64,000 bases of DNA from Lactifluus volemus (GCA_022376515.1 WTXI01000002.1:1-64000), one strand, 5' to 3'; shown: positions 1 to 10,904, numbered from the stretch's first letter. Program-made: numbers and translations. The notes: generated by a model from the letters alone, not told the origin.

Positions 1-1459
1 AGGAGGGAGGCGACCATGAGTTAGATTGGACAGGGCCCGTTAAGGAAGTTGGGTACGGATTTGATGGATTTGTGGAGAGGAGTTGCATGAGACGCTGGAC
101 CTGGCCGGGAGATTGCATCAACTGTTGAAAGGCGGCCTGCATGATCTGGTCGTGGGTCGGTGACTGTGACGGAACGTGAGTGGATGGAGGTCGATGCAAC
201 TCGAGCGCGGAATTGTGCTTGGCAGAAGCAAAGTCAGGCGTCGGCATACTGACATTAGAGCTTGATTGAGTGTTGGCCCATGTAGGAGCCATAAGCGCTG
301 CTGAAGCACGGTCAGACGAGTAGGTCCCTGAAGTGGTTGGAGGCTCAAATAATGGAGAGGCTGGTGCGATGCTAGGGGACTTGACTGAAGAGGCGTCAAT
401 TTGAGCAAAAGGGACTGAAAATAGAGGGGTGAGGAGGACGGGTATGCGAGAGAGAGAGAGTCGCTTACGTGGCGTCTCTGGCTGATCATCTAGAGGAACA
501 GCAGTCTCTGCGGTGCTCTTATTGTCGTCATCCTCCACCTCGACGACTTCCACACCCTTGTGTTTATTGTTGTCGAAACCATTGTCGATAAGCAGACGCG
601 GATTACGGCGAACAAGGGGCGTCGATGCACTGTGGGCGTCAACGTCCTTCCCGTCATGGCCCGTGGCGCGTCCGAAGACGCTGGCCAAGAATTTGAGAAT
701 ACGATCAATAGTATCTTGCTGGCTCTTGTACCTCTCACGGGCGGCTAAAGCCTCTTTCCAGAGGTGTTGATTGGAGGTCTTGAGCCCGTTGAGTTCAGCA
801 GAGATAGCCTGTTGATGACGCTTGATAGCGGTGATGCCATTGACGATGGAGTTTACGTCGAGGAGCTGTGCACCGTTACCGCCGGCGGTCTGTGAGGAGA
901 CGGGGACATCGCCATCTGCAAGGTCCGGATTCTGTTGGCTGCCACCTTTGCTGTTTTTTCGAGTGACAAGGCAGAGAAGATCAGGTTGACCGCGGTGAAA
1001 ATTAGGATGCTCAAAGTTCCAAAACTCAGTGTCGGTGTCGCTCTTCAAGACACCTTGTTGGAGGTGGGGTATCTTGTGAAAGCCATACATGTTTAATTGT
1101 CGAACAAATGAAGAGAAATTTCGATGCTTGAAAAACCGTGGAAGGATATCGTTCGCAAAGCGCTCGTGCTCGAATACTAGGACGGAATGTGTGAGTGCGA
1201 GAGGAGGGAAGGGAGAAAATGTTACCGAAAAACGAGTCACCGGCATCGGACCATCTTATGAGCTCATCGCTGCTAGGTGCGTTTACTAACCTTTGGGAGT
1301 GTTAATGAGGGATAAGGATCGGGGATGATTGAGAGGGACCGACTCGTATAATTTCTGGACAAAGGGGGGAACCATTTGACGAGTTGTCTTGTTTAAAACG
1401 GGAAGAGAAGGTCTGTAAGACCTCGTCGTTGTTAAAGCCTGACTTTGGGTGGTGCTCAT
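1..1459 (-). CDS. HSF1: Heat shock transcription factor (HSF), 3' end outside window
   Basis: This is a trimeric transcription factor that binds heat shock elements and activates chaperone genes in the nucleus. The start ATG at 1459 opens a short leader, then MVPPFVQKLYESV. After the first intron follows DELIRWSDAGDSFFV, and after the second FEHERFANDILPRFFKHRNF and SSFVRQLNMYGFHKI. Together these are the complete HSF DNA-binding domain, including the recognition helix. A Q/L-rich stretch consistent with the HR-A/B trimerisation coiled coil follows (around 720-900), with its heptads inferred rather than measured. Next come an acidic segment and a Ser/Pro/Gln-rich tail. A third intron (donor near 465, acceptor near 412) restores the frame into that tail. 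The protein continues past base 1, so the C terminus is not seen. Its start lies 47 bp from the stop of the next gene on the same strand. The family call is firm. Which HSF paralogue (Hsf1 or Skn7-like) is inferred from the domain order. Confidence 0.93.
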
Positions 1460-1505
1460 AGTAGTACAAGTACAAGAGAGAGAGATGACATCAGCCAGAG
1501 CGCAG

Positions 1506-2333
1506 CTATCCCCTCATAGCCTCCTTCTGGGTGCGCGCATACTTCACACGCCTCCACATTAACGTCCATGCAGCACAAATGAGTCCAATGGGTGGTATCA
1601 ACCATTCAAGTCGCCATCTCCAACCTCTTTCAAGGTACAAACGCCGTGCAAACTCATCAACTTGAACCTCGAGCTCTGCTTGCGTTCCCGAGTTATCCAA
1701 AACAATATCAGCGTATGCAAGTTTCTCCACGATCGGTAGCTGTGATTCTAGTCGCGCTCGCGCATCGTCTCGTGTAGAGTCGTCGCGCTGTATCAGTCGC
1801 TGTAGTTGTATTTCAGTTGAACTGCTCCGCGACACGTTATTCACCCCCTTTACTTGTTGGAAGGAGAGGGACAGACGGACCAGTAAACGATGACGACTTT
1901 TGCAACCCAAAGGTAAAGTTTGGTTTCTATAAGCAGAGGAACGTCCAATACGCATATCCTCTCGCCACGAAACCAACACTTGAGAACGGCCATGGCCATT
2001 CCCCAACGTACGGCAGGGTGTATTATCGCGTTCAATTTTCGCCTCTGTTCTTCGTCGTGGAACACGATGGCGCCCAGTTTAACGCGATCGAGTGTGCCAT
2101 CCTCTTGTAAAACTTGGGAGCCAAACGTTGAGACTATTTTGTTGAGCGCACGGGTACCAGGACGGACGACCTGTCGAGCAAGGATGTCTGCGTCAATGAC
2201 TGGGATTCCACGGGCAGCGAGTTGAGTAGAAACTGTAGATTTTCCAGTGGCGATACCACCTGTGAGACCTATGACTGTATAAAAGAAATGAGAATTGCAG
2301 ATTTAGCCGTGGATAGGGATACGTGCCCAACAT
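1506..2333 (-). CDS. CAB5: Dephospho-CoA kinase
   Basis: This enzyme catalyses the last step of coenzyme A synthesis, the ATP-dependent phosphorylation of dephospho-CoA. Three exons (2333-2327, 2274-1881, 1821-1506) give 238 aa. The Walker A region reads MLVIGLTGGIATGKSTVS, followed by DADILARQVVRPGT, the HP.VR lid region, the VLDVPLLIE motif and the late RD..T.EDA-like helix (QRDDSTRDDARARLESQLP). The C terminus carries a hydrophobic segment (LIPPIGLICAAWTLMW) followed by basic residues. This suggests membrane anchoring, as proposed for eukaryotic CoA-synthesising enzymes at mitochondria. Joining the first two exons in frame requires a GC-AG intron (2326-2275). That junction recreates the family's usual N terminus exactly. 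The start lies 65 bp from the divergent SF3B2 gene. Confidence 0.93.
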
Positions 2334-2398
2334 TGTTTACGGTCAAGCTGTAAATAGGCAAGCCTCACGCGACTGACACACCTTCAACTTGACTCAAC
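2334..2398. promoter_or_regulatory. Shared 65-bp divergent promoter between dephospho-CoA kinase and SF3B2
   Basis: The start codons of the two genes point away from each other and are only 65 bp apart, so any core promoter and both 5' leaders must overlap here or extend into the opposite gene. No TATA box is visible. This is inferred from gene layout. Confidence 0.6.
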
Positions 2399-4470
2399 AT
2401 GTCCCTCGCCGTTCAGAATACTCCAGCACTCAACGGTATCAATGGCAAGTCTACGGAACAAAAGAAGTACATGTCAAAGAATCAACTCAGACGCCAGAAA
2501 GCCAAGCAGAAGAAGGCTACAGTACAGGTCCGTCGTCCACCCTCTCAACTCCTCCTTTCCCTTTTTACTAAATCCCGATGGAAAAAAGGCCACTCCTCAA
2601 GCATCGGAAAAGGAGGGCCATGGTAATCAAGAATCAGAGAACATCGAGTACGTATCTGAGCAGTTGGATCTAAAGGGAGCTACCCTTGAAGCCTTCTCCG
2701 ACGTATTTGCCCGCTTTCAGTTCCAACCGGAAGATAGCCCAGTGCGTAAAAATCATTATCTGACCCCTTCTCTTGTCTTATTCTTCGCTCAGGTAAAACA
2801 GGAGGACCCATCCAAGGGCGAGGTTATATACTCGGATGATGAAATGGCTGGCGAAACAGATTCTGAAGCCGAGGGAGAGAAGAAGCCGCTCTCAAAGAAG
2901 AAGCAACGCAAGCTCAATCGACTTACAGTCGCAGAGCTCAAACATCTCGTAGCAAAACCTGAAGTTGTCGAATGGACAGATGTCTCGGCCGCAGATCCAC
3001 GACTTCTTCTTCACCTCAAATGCTATCGCAACACTATTCCCATTCCCGCACATTGGAGTGCCAAGCGTGACTATCTGCAGGGGAAGCGAGGGATCGAGAA
3101 ACCACCCTTCCAACTCCCTTCCTACATTGCCGATACTGGCATCGCGACCCAACGAGACGCCATCAAGGAAAAGGAAGCAAACATGTCACTCAAGGCCAAG
3201 ACTCGGGAGCGCGTCCAACCCAAGATGGGTAAAATCGATATCGACTACCAGAAGCTTCACGACGCATTCTTCAAATTTCAAACGAAACCTCCCCTAACGA
3301 CCTTTGGAGAAATGTACTACGAGGGTAAAGAATTTGAAACTTCGCTCAAAGAAAAACGGCCTGGCGATCTTTCCCCAGAGCTCGTCGAGGCTCTCTCTAT
3401 TCCTCCGCTTGCGCCACCCCCATGGCTCATTAGTATGCAGCGCTTTGGCCCTCCTCCAAGTTATCCGACTCTTCGGATACCTGGACTCAACGCTCCCATC
3501 CCCGAGGGGTGCGTGCCCACAGTCCTTCTTTGGTACATCCGCTCACCTGGTGGAACTCTCACAGCGCACAATGGGGCTTCCACCCTGGTGGATGGGGAAA
3601 ACCGCCTCTCGACGAGTACAACCGTCCTTTATATGGTGATGTATTTGGCGTTTTACCAAAGGCGAACGACACGGCGGTGGGTAAAGGTTGCTCTCCTTTG
3701 TTGTAATTTCTGTTGATGCCTGATAGATGGGAGAGCCTGTCGATAAAAATTTGTGGGGCGAGCTCGAGCCAGAAGAGGGTGAGTTTGACCTATCAAATTT
3801 GGACTGACGGCATGCCCTGACGATGTTTGATAGATGAGGAAGAGGAGGAATCTGATGAGGAAGAAGAGGAAGAAGAGGAAGAGCCTGCAGAAGTCGCACC
3901 TGTGGACGGACTTCAGACTCCCTCGGGTCTGGCAACACCATCAGGGATGGCATCCGTCGTATCGACCGTCGCGGCTGGACTGGAGACACCCGACTTTCTC
4001 GAACTGCGCAAGACGGCTGCCCCGACGCGAGATGAAAATGGCAGCCGACAACTGTATTCGGTGCTTCCAGAAAAGCAAACAAGTGTGCGTGGCTTTATGG
4101 GATCCGAGCGCGGGTATGACGTCACTGGTGTCGTTGGACCGTCCGTGCCGGTGCTCGGGGAGGAACGCGGGACCAAGGTAGGTGCCTACTTTGGCTGACA
4201 TGATCACACACACTGACCTCTCTGCAGCGTAAAGCAGGTGGGGTCGATGTCTCGCTTGACGTTAGTGAACTCGAGGGCCTATCCGAAGAAGAATTGCGGA
4301 AACGTTATGATGCGCAGTCTCGCGGGAGTGCAGGGGTGCCTGGACAGGGCCCAGGGCGCGAAGACCTCTCGGACATGGTTGCAAAAGAGATGGCGAAGAA
4401 GCGGCAAAAGATGGAGGCCGAACGGGATCGTGGCAAGAAGGAAAAGGGGGGACGAGACTTTAAGTTTTAG
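2399..4470 (+). CDS. SF3B2: Splicing factor 3B subunit 2 (SF3B2/SAP145, yeast Cus1)
   Basis: This is a subunit of the U2 snRNP SF3b complex that helps anchor U2 at the branch site. Seven exons give 581 aa: 2399-2527, 2589-2741, 2793-3508, 3565-3680, 3734-3778, 3834-4177, 4228-4470. The DUF382 region is visible at LNRLTVAELKHLVAKPEVVE and in the stretch up to LPSYIADTGI. It is followed by the PSP domain (PPWLISMQRFGPPPSYP, then LRIPGLNAPIPEG). The conserved AQWGFHPGGWGKPPLDEY and RPLYGDVFG follow across an intron. An acidic Glu run (3834-3890) and a charged Lys/Arg-rich C terminus complete the protein. The N-terminal SAP domain of the human protein is absent, as in yeast. The 51-nt intron at 2742-2792 is stop-free and divisible by three, so its retention would stay in frame. 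The acceptor before exon 5 (3733) was chosen because the stronger-looking site at 3726 breaks the frame. Confidence 0.95.
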
Positions 4471-4658
4471 GTTGCTATATGATTATTATTTACTACGGGG
4501 GTAACCCACTGCAATCTGATTCACGCAACGACCACTGTGGCCAACAGTTTGAGGTAGCAGTACTACTTTAGCGGAGTTTTAAAATTAACTTACTTGGAAA
4601 TTTGTTACTCAAGGAAACAAACACAACACACCTTTATCGTCAACTATTATCAAAACTC

Positions 4659-6212
4659 ATGTCCGCGTCAGTATCATTTACTATCCATTTCACACATCAA
4701 TCATCATCTCATTCACTCCTTAGAGAAGAAACCCTTCAGGATGTCCCCGAAGTCGAGATCGAATCAAATTGGGATCAGGTCGTCGACAAGTAAAAAAACT
4801 CGTTTCATCAGCGTGCAAACGGCTCTCTCTTATTTGCTTTCCACGCATAGCTTTGATAACATGGATCTCAGACCGGAGCTCCTTCGTGGTGTCTACGCAT
4901 ACGGGTCTGTCCTTCTTCCCTTTTCCCTCATCACCTTGCTTTGACAATGTGCCAGTTTTGAGCGGCCCTCAGCCATTCAACAGCGTGCCATCGTACCCGT
5001 GGTGAAGGGCCATGATGTCATCGCACAGGCCCAATCTGGCACCGGAAAGACCGCCACCTTCTCCGTTTCCATCCTCCAAAAGCTCGACTTTAATATCAAG
5101 CAAACTCAAGCACTCATCCTTGCACCCACTCGTGAGCTTGCCCAACAGATTCAAAAGGTTGTAGTTGCACTTGGTGACTACATGAATGTCGAATGTCATG
5201 CATGTGTCGGTGGCACCAACGTCCGTGAGGACATGTCCAAGCTACAGGAGGGTGTACACGTCGTTGTCGGCACTCCCGGCCGCGTGTTTGATATGATCAA
5301 CCGCCGCGCTCTTCGCACCGATACCATCAAACTTTTCTGTCTCGACGAAGCGGACGAGATGCTTTCCCGCGGCTTCAAAGACCAGATTTATGAGGTTTTC
5401 CAGCTCCTTCCTCAGGACACCCAGGTCGTCCTTCTCTCGGCTACCATGCCTGCCGACGTGCTTGAGGTGACCAAAAAGTTCATGCGCGATCCCGTCCGCA
5501 TTCTCGTCAAGCGCGACGAGCTTACGCTAGAAGGTATCAAGCAATTTTACATTGCCGTCGAGAAAGAGGAGTGGAAATTGGACACGTTGTGCGATCTTTA
5601 TGAAACCGTGACGATCACCCAAGCTGTCATATTTTGCAACACCCGGCGAAAGGTCGACTGGCTCACCGAAAAGATGCATGGGCGCGAGTTTACCGTATCG
5701 GCCATGGTCCGTTCATTTTTCATCATCTTTCAAAACTCACACGATCAGAGCCCGATTTAACCTGTTGTATGTAGCATGGTGATATGGAACAGAAGCAACG
5801 GGAAGTGCTGATGAAGGAGTTTCGCTCCGGCTCATCACGCGTGCTTATCACGACTGATCTGTTGGCTCGCGGTATTGATGTGCAACAAGTTTCTCTGGTA
5901 ATTAACTATGACTTGCCCACAAACCGCGAGAATTACATTCACCGCATCGGTCGTGGTGGTCGTTTCGGTCGCAAGGGTGTCGCCATCAACTTTGTAACGA
6001 CGGAGGATGTCAGGATGCTTCGGGATATTGAACGTTCGTACTTTTCCAAAGTTTGATTGATTCCACCTTGACCCCGATTCACTTTTTTTTTCAGAATTCT
6101 ACAACACGCAAATTGATGAAATGCCCCTCAACGTAGCGTGCGTGTTGATCAACAACATTTTGCTTGCTTAATATCTGACCTTTTTTTTTTTTTTCTCAGA
6201 GATCTCATCTAG
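4659..6212 (+). CDS. TIF1: Translation initiation factor eIF4A, DEAD-box RNA helicase
   Basis: This is the ATP-dependent RNA helicase of the eIF4F cap-binding complex, which unwinds 5' UTR structure for ribosome scanning in the cytoplasm. Six exons give 416 aa: 4659-4789, 4851-4904, 4956-5706, 5775-6033, 6095-6137, 6200-6212. Motifs in order are the Q motif [12 protein letters not shown], motif I AQSGTGKT, Ia [11 protein letters not shown], Ib [44 protein letters not shown] and [13 protein letters not shown]. The C terminus ends [17 protein letters not shown]. The paralogue FAL1 is less likely because the end and the [18 protein letters not shown] block match eIF4A. The first about 20 residues (from 4659) are unusual and read through a sequence resembling an intron. 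No splice there keeps the frame, so the start is the least certain part. Confidence 0.95.
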
Positions 6213-6954
6213 AATCATTAACGAAATCTTCATGCCTTCGGATCTCGGCTTTGCGTTTTGCGCAACGTCAAAATTTTTCTCACCCCTTGCTACTCATTTC
6301 CTTCGTTTCGATAATTCTCGAGTTGCTGTGCAAAGAGCAACGTTTGATCGTTCATTCGCAATCGCTAGGCTTGCAATACTTTCTTTCTTTCTTTCTTTCT
6401 TTCTGTTTGATGTATCCTGTCGAAATTGTATCAACGCGAGATATTAAAGAGTGAGATGTAGATTTCGAGTTGATTTATCACGATATCCGAAGTCGGCTCA
6501 ACTTTTGACCTGACTCGACTTGATCTTTCTCATCACTTTGATGGACATCACTGGCCAGTGATTCTTAGCACCGCCTCGAGTCCGGAATGACGCTGCGGGC
6601 TCTTGTGAGCGTACGCCGCAACGGTCGTGACCCGTCCGGTGAGTGGGCACTGCCCCGGGGCCAGATCAAAGGGTATCCAAGCCTCCTATCACTGTCCTAC
6701 ATTGCGCATCGCATAGCCCCCTTTTTCTAATAAATACCGTTTGTGTGCCTGGGCCAACCCACCCTCTGAAATACCTTCCCATCTTTGAAAAACAAAACAA
6801 CCCTTCGCCCCACACAATCATCACTTTAAATGGCATTGGTACTCCCAGTAATGCCATATAAATATACTCCCGTGAGTACGCGAACTTGCCCGTTGTTCGT
6901 CTCTGCACATTTCCTCACCCGCCCGCCTCTCCCTTTGACCTACCCCCCTCTCGA
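6213..6954. other. Intergenic: eIF4A 3' region and phosphatase promoter
   Basis: The stretch holds a (TTTC)n run at about 6380-6403 and T-rich tracts. TATAAATA at 6857-6864 lies about 100 bp before the phosphatase start. No coding region was seen. Confidence 0.6.
6857..6864 (+). promoter_or_regulatory. TATA box upstream of the dual-specificity phosphatase
   Basis: TATAAATA lies 91 bp upstream of the ATG at 6955 in an otherwise uncoded stretch. This is a sequence match only. Confidence 0.5.
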
Positions 6955-7644
6955 ATGGCCGCAACCGTGACCAACCGTCAACACATCTCACAGAAACGTT
7001 TGCGTGCCCAAACGCTCGTGCTTACCGTACCCTCACGACCTCCCCTCTCGGCGCCTACTACACCGCACCCACCATCATATCCACATTCTCACTCGTACCC
7101 ACAGCCACATGCTGGTCCAAGCTCCGCACATCCGACAGCGGGCACCGCCGGCACTGTCACCGCCGCTACGCCGCCCCCGATGCAAAACGCGCAGGTTTCC
7201 GAAATCCTTCCACGACTGTACATATCAGATCTCCAAACCGCTGAAGATGCGACGGCGCTCTCCGCTCTTGGCATCACACACGTGTTATCCGCAATGCCGG
7301 GATACGTCGCGTTGCCGCCGGTACTCGTCGGGCACGCGGAACAAGTACCGTTACACGACACCCCATTCGCGGAGCTCGCAGCTCACCTTCCGCGCACGAC
7401 GCATTACATTGCGCGCTCTCTACATTCGAGCTCAGATGCTCGCGTACTCGTACACTGCGCGATGGGTGCAAGCCGTTCCGTCGCCGTGGTGTGCGGTTAC
7501 CTCATCGCCGCCCACGGTTTTCACCCAGCACAGGCACTCGAACTCGTCAGGTCGCGTCGTGCGGCCGCTGCCCCGAACCGGGGATTCATTGAGCAGTTGT
7601 ACGAGTATCATCGATCTCTCCCGTCCGGTGGACACGCCGTTTAG
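6955..7644 (+). CDS. Dual-specificity protein phosphatase (DUSP-like)
   Basis: This is an intronless 229-aa cysteine phosphatase expected to remove phosphate from Tyr and Ser/Thr residues. The catalytic loop VHCAMGASRS fits the HCx5R signature. Upstream the fold starts at VSEILPRLYISDLQTAED and ITHVLSAMPG, as in the small DUSP group. The general-acid Asp is probably in VPLHDTPF. The helix SVAVVCGYLIAAHGFHPAQA and the end NRGFIEQLYEYHRSL also match. The first about 75 residues are Pro/His/Ser/Thr-rich and look disordered. No MAP-kinase-binding rhodanese domain is present, so the substrate cannot be told. An upstream in-frame ATG at 6886 exists, but 6955 lies just beyond the TATA box and gives a normal leader. 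The gene converges on the Rab4-like gene. Confidence 0.85.
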   Translation: MAATVTNRQHISQKRLRAQTLVLTVPSRPPLSAPTTPHPPSYPHSHSYPQPHAGPSSAHPTAGTAGTVTAATPPPMQNAQVSEILPRLYISDLQTAEDATALSALGITHVLSAMPGYVALPPVLVGHAEQVPLHDTPFAELAAHLPRTTHYIARSLHSSSDARVLVHCAMGASRSVAVVCGYLIAAHGFHPAQALELVRSRRAAAAPNRGFIEQLYEYHRSLPSGGHAV

Positions 7645-8001
7645 GATCGATGACCCTCACTCCCTCATACCTCATCGCTACCTCGCGGCCGTACGGCCTT
7701 CGTTAACTTATTCACCCACGCACACTGAACAAAGACAATGTACGGACGATATCCTATTGTTCCTTAATATATGTAGTTTGGAAAATGTATCACCGTGATA
7801 TCTATCTCGAGTGGAGTCTTTTTTTTTCGGATCAGGCGAGGGCGAACAACTACCGCTAAGCTGATGCTTGGGCGTTTCATTAACGCTGTGAAATATGCTC
7901 TAATATAAAATTCACGGTTAGCTTTCCCTAATATTACAATCCATAACTATACAAGGTCGAATGAAAAATGCGGGCTACAATATCCTCCCTTCGGGTAACG
8001 A
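7645..8001. other. Intergenic between convergent genes
   Basis: This AT-richer stretch should hold the 3' ends of the phosphatase and the Rab gene. No gene, repeat or hairpin was recognised. Confidence 0.6.
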
Positions 8002-8934
8002 TCATGAGCCACAGCAAGAGCGGGCAGACGTATTCTGATCGAGGGCGACACTCGCCGTGGCTTGGACAGCTTGACGCCAGGTGACTTGGGTGATTACCGA
8101 TGAATTTACAAGAGAAAGGGGGGGAGATAAAGGAAAAGTAGGGAGACGCACCCGGTCGTCGTCAAAGACGCCGCGACGAATCTTGACGAGGATATCGCGA
8201 GCGGCGGCCTCAAACGCGGCCTCGACATTGGCGCCGCTCTTTGCACTCGCCTCGACAAAGAGCAAGCTCTCGTCCCGCGCCCATTGTTCGCCTTCCTCGG
8301 TGGGCACTTGTCGTCGCTCGGTCGCCAGGTCAGTCTTGTTTCCTACGAGGATGCAGGTCAAGTGGGGGTCTGCGTGTGCACGCACATCGGCGAGCCATGT
8401 GCGCGCATGTTGGAAACCTGGCAGGAATTGATCGTCAGGTTGGGGGAAAAAAAAAAGGGGGGGGGGGGACATACTGGGGCGGGAAGTTACGTCGTAGACG
8501 AGGAGGCAGCCCGCAGCGCCGCGATAGTAGGAACGGGTGATGGAGCGGAATGATTCAGTGCCGGCTGTGTCCCAGCCTAGGGAAAAAAACAGTGTCGGGA
8601 CTAGGACAACGCCAAACGGAAAAAAACAACGGACACTGCAATTTGACTACTTTATCCTCCTCTGGGATGGTAATCAACTTTGAGCCAAACTCGACGCCAA
8701 GCTTAAGAAGGGCGTGTGAATGGTACAGATAAGTGTGAACAAAGGAGAACGAACGGTTGGGTCTGGATTGGCCAGGAAGCGTTGGTCGGTGAGACGGACG
8801 AGGAGGGAAGACTTGCCGACTCCTGCATCGCCTGTGAGTGGCAGTGTGAGCTGGAGATGTGTAGAGTAGTCGAGTAGTAACACCGCACCGGTGATAATAA
8901 ATTTGAGAACATAGTTCCAGCTAGGGCCGGCCAT
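8002..8934 (-). CDS. Rab4-like small GTPase
   Basis: This is a membrane-trafficking GTPase, probably acting in endosome recycling. Six exons give 214 aa: 8934-8889, 8831-8755, 8701-8635, 8576-8475, 8417-8148, 8084-8002. The G1 loop is GDAGVGKSS. The effector region LGVEFGSK supports Rab4 rather than Rab2 or Rab11. G3 is WDTAGTESF, where Rab proteins usually have WDTAGQE; this Gln-to-Thr change at the catalytic position is unusual and predicts slow GTP hydrolysis. Further motifs are RSITRSYYRGAAG, G4 GNKTDL and G5 EASAKSG. The C terminus SCCGS gives a CCxx prenylation signal. The last intron uses donor C|GTCTCC, because the nearer GTGCGT donor shifts out of the CC-containing frame. One intron has a run of about 11 C on the sense strand. 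The start is 94 bp from the divergent ATP15 gene. Confidence 0.9.
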
Positions 8935-9028
8935 GCTTGAGGAGAAGGGTTTACCGTGGGAGTTTCGTAATAACCTCGTCGGAAGCTTGCCCGAACCGAC
9001 CGTCATCACTCGTACCACTACTACAACA
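8935..9028. promoter_or_regulatory. Shared 94-bp divergent promoter (Rab4-like / ATP15)
   Basis: The two start codons point away from each other and lie 94 bp apart. No TATA box is seen. This is inferred from layout. Confidence 0.55.
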
Positions 9029-9258
9029 ATGTCGGCCGCGACCTGGCGTCAATTTTTCACGTACGACTTTTTATTTTATTTTCCTCACACAGCCCATACT
9101 AAAACATTGATAGATATAACAAATACACCCAAATCGCTGCGCGAGCAGTTCGCCAGTCACTCAAGGAGGACGAACGTGTGTTGGCCGAAAAGCGAGGGCT
9201 TACTTCGTTGAGATACCAACATTGGGAGGGTGGAAAAGGTGGCGAACAGGTGAGATGA
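9029..9258 (+). CDS. ATP15: Mitochondrial ATP synthase subunit epsilon
   Basis: This is a tiny subunit of the F1 central stalk of mitochondrial ATP synthase. Two exons (9029-9060 and 9114-9258) encode 58 aa, the usual size of the family. The protein starts MSAATWRQFFTYNKYTQIAA and continues with RAVRQSLKEDER. This matches the eukaryotic epsilon pattern W(R)..G..Y..Y...AA.A.R..LK. The intron splits the Thr codon, so neither exon alone would stand out as an ORF. No cleavable presequence is seen, as expected. The stop (9258) ends a run of charged residues. Confidence 0.88.
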
Positions 9259-9611
9259 TACGCATTACCTGGGAATGATATGACTAGAAGCAGTTTAGGT
9301 CCATCTGAACCCTCCAATTGAAAAAGCATAGTTACGGTATCGTAGAGAGAAAAAAATAGAGAGAAAAGAGGTTTCGGTTCAGGCGGCGATAGGTTCAAAT
9401 TACTAAACAAGGTAATGAGATTGCGCCACCACGTGGTTTGTGTTATGTGTGTGAATGTGTGTGAAGAGGGGAATCCTACGCCCTTGCTATCCCCCATCAT
9501 CCCACCCACCTTCCGCCCTACTCACATCCTGTGTGTATCCCCTTTCGTGCTCATTTCTTTTACTGATCGTAACCCCTCGTTTAGCTTGATCAAAAAAAAA
9601 ATCTATATAGC
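9259..9611. other. Intergenic, promoter of the CNBP-like gene
   Basis: The stretch has an A9 run and a short TATATAG at about 9603 close to the start codon of the next gene. No coding potential was recognised. Confidence 0.5.
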
Positions 9612-10904
9612 ATGGCTGGTGCTCGTGGATGCTTCAACTGTGGTGGCTGTGCGTCGTGTTTCCGTGTTGTCGTTGTTTCGTACTTTGTGTGCAGACACAT
9701 GTACCTATACCTCCCCTCTCCTCCCCCCCTATTTTTTTTTTCTCTTTCTCTTGTCGTGCGTGTTGCGGTGCTGACGGGGACCGCGTCCTTTTTTTTTTTA
9801 TACATTGCATATATATCGATCCGGCACAATCAAAATCATTATCCAAACCATTGACCGTTGCGTGTACATGGTATTCCTGTCTCGTCGTGTCATACAGTCG
9901 GACACCAGGCTGCAAACTGCCCAAAGGCTGGCACTCCTACATGGTAAAGAACCCGTTCTTCATCCGATCAATGTATCTCTCGATCGCGTGAAAAAAGCTG
10001 ATTGATTGATGCCTCTCTCGCTCCATGCTCTTTTCGTTCGTTTCAGCTATAATTGTGAGTCGATCGCTTACCTTCACCTTCTCTTTCATTCCTTTTCGGT
10101 CGTGTTACCTTCGAGGTTGTTGATCGTCGTCTTTATATACGCGACCTATTAATGTAGGCGGTATGGAGGGTCACGTATCGCGTGACTGCACGATGGAACA
10201 AAAAGCAAAGTCCTGCTATCGCTGTGGGCAGGAAGGTCACATTGTGCGTTCTTATACATTTCCACGCCCCTAAACGGCCGCTTCAATTTGGTATCGCAGT
10301 CGCGTGATTGCCCTGACCAAAGCAGCGGCGGCGGCAGCGGGGGTGGTGGTGGTGGCGGTTTTGGAAGTTCATCTGGTACAGAGTGCTATCGTTGCGGAAA
10401 GGTCGGCCACATTGCGCGTGCGTGCCCTGAGGCACCCGGAGGTGGTGGTGGTGGTGGCTATGGCGGAGGAGGAGGGGGAGGAGGAGGAGGAGGAGGAGGG
10501 TATAGCAGTTTTGGTGGTGGTGGAAGCCAAAAGACATGGTGAGCGATCATCAGAGAGAGGGGTCTTGACCGGTCGCTGATGTACCCGTCAAGTTACACGT
10601 GCGGTGGAGTAGGCCATCTGTCACGCGATTGCGTGCAAGGTTCGAAATGCTACAATTGTTCGGCCATCGTGAGTAGCCCCGTGTGGCGTTTGTGCGTATC
10701 CGCTGGTTGGTTCATTTTATCCCTTCTTGATCACAGGGTCACATAAGCCGCGATTGCCCGCAACCTCAAAGGCGCGCTTGCTACACGTGTGGATCAGAAG
10801 GGTGCGTGTTTTGTGTGCAATAAACACACACTTTTCTTGACGACTAGTTCCATAGGCACATCTCGCGCGATTGCCCCAAGCCTGCCTCTGCCGATGGCGC
10901 GTGA
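9612..10904 (+). CDS. GIS2: CCHC zinc-knuckle nucleic-acid-binding protein (CNBP/Gis2 type)
   Basis: This protein binds single-stranded nucleic acid and is associated with mRNA translation control and RNP granules. Eight exons give 201 aa: 9612-9648, 9898-9943, 10047-10054, 10158-10243, 10300-10538, 10593-10668, 10737-10801, 10856-10904. It has seven CCHC knuckles: [84 protein letters not shown] and [14 protein letters not shown]. The sixth has Ser instead of the usual Gly after the second Cys. Gly-rich linkers flank knuckle 4. Exon 3 is only 8 nt, and the second knuckle is assembled from three exons. The first intron is about 250 bp, long for this window, with strong pyrimidine tracts. The GGT/GGA repeats create spurious ORFs in other frames. 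Confidence 0.93.

Noticed and set aside
10283..10579. Open frames on both strands over the Gly-rich part of the CNBP-like gene
   Set aside because: They arise from GGT/GGA trinucleotide repeats; only the frame with CCHC knuckles is conserved.
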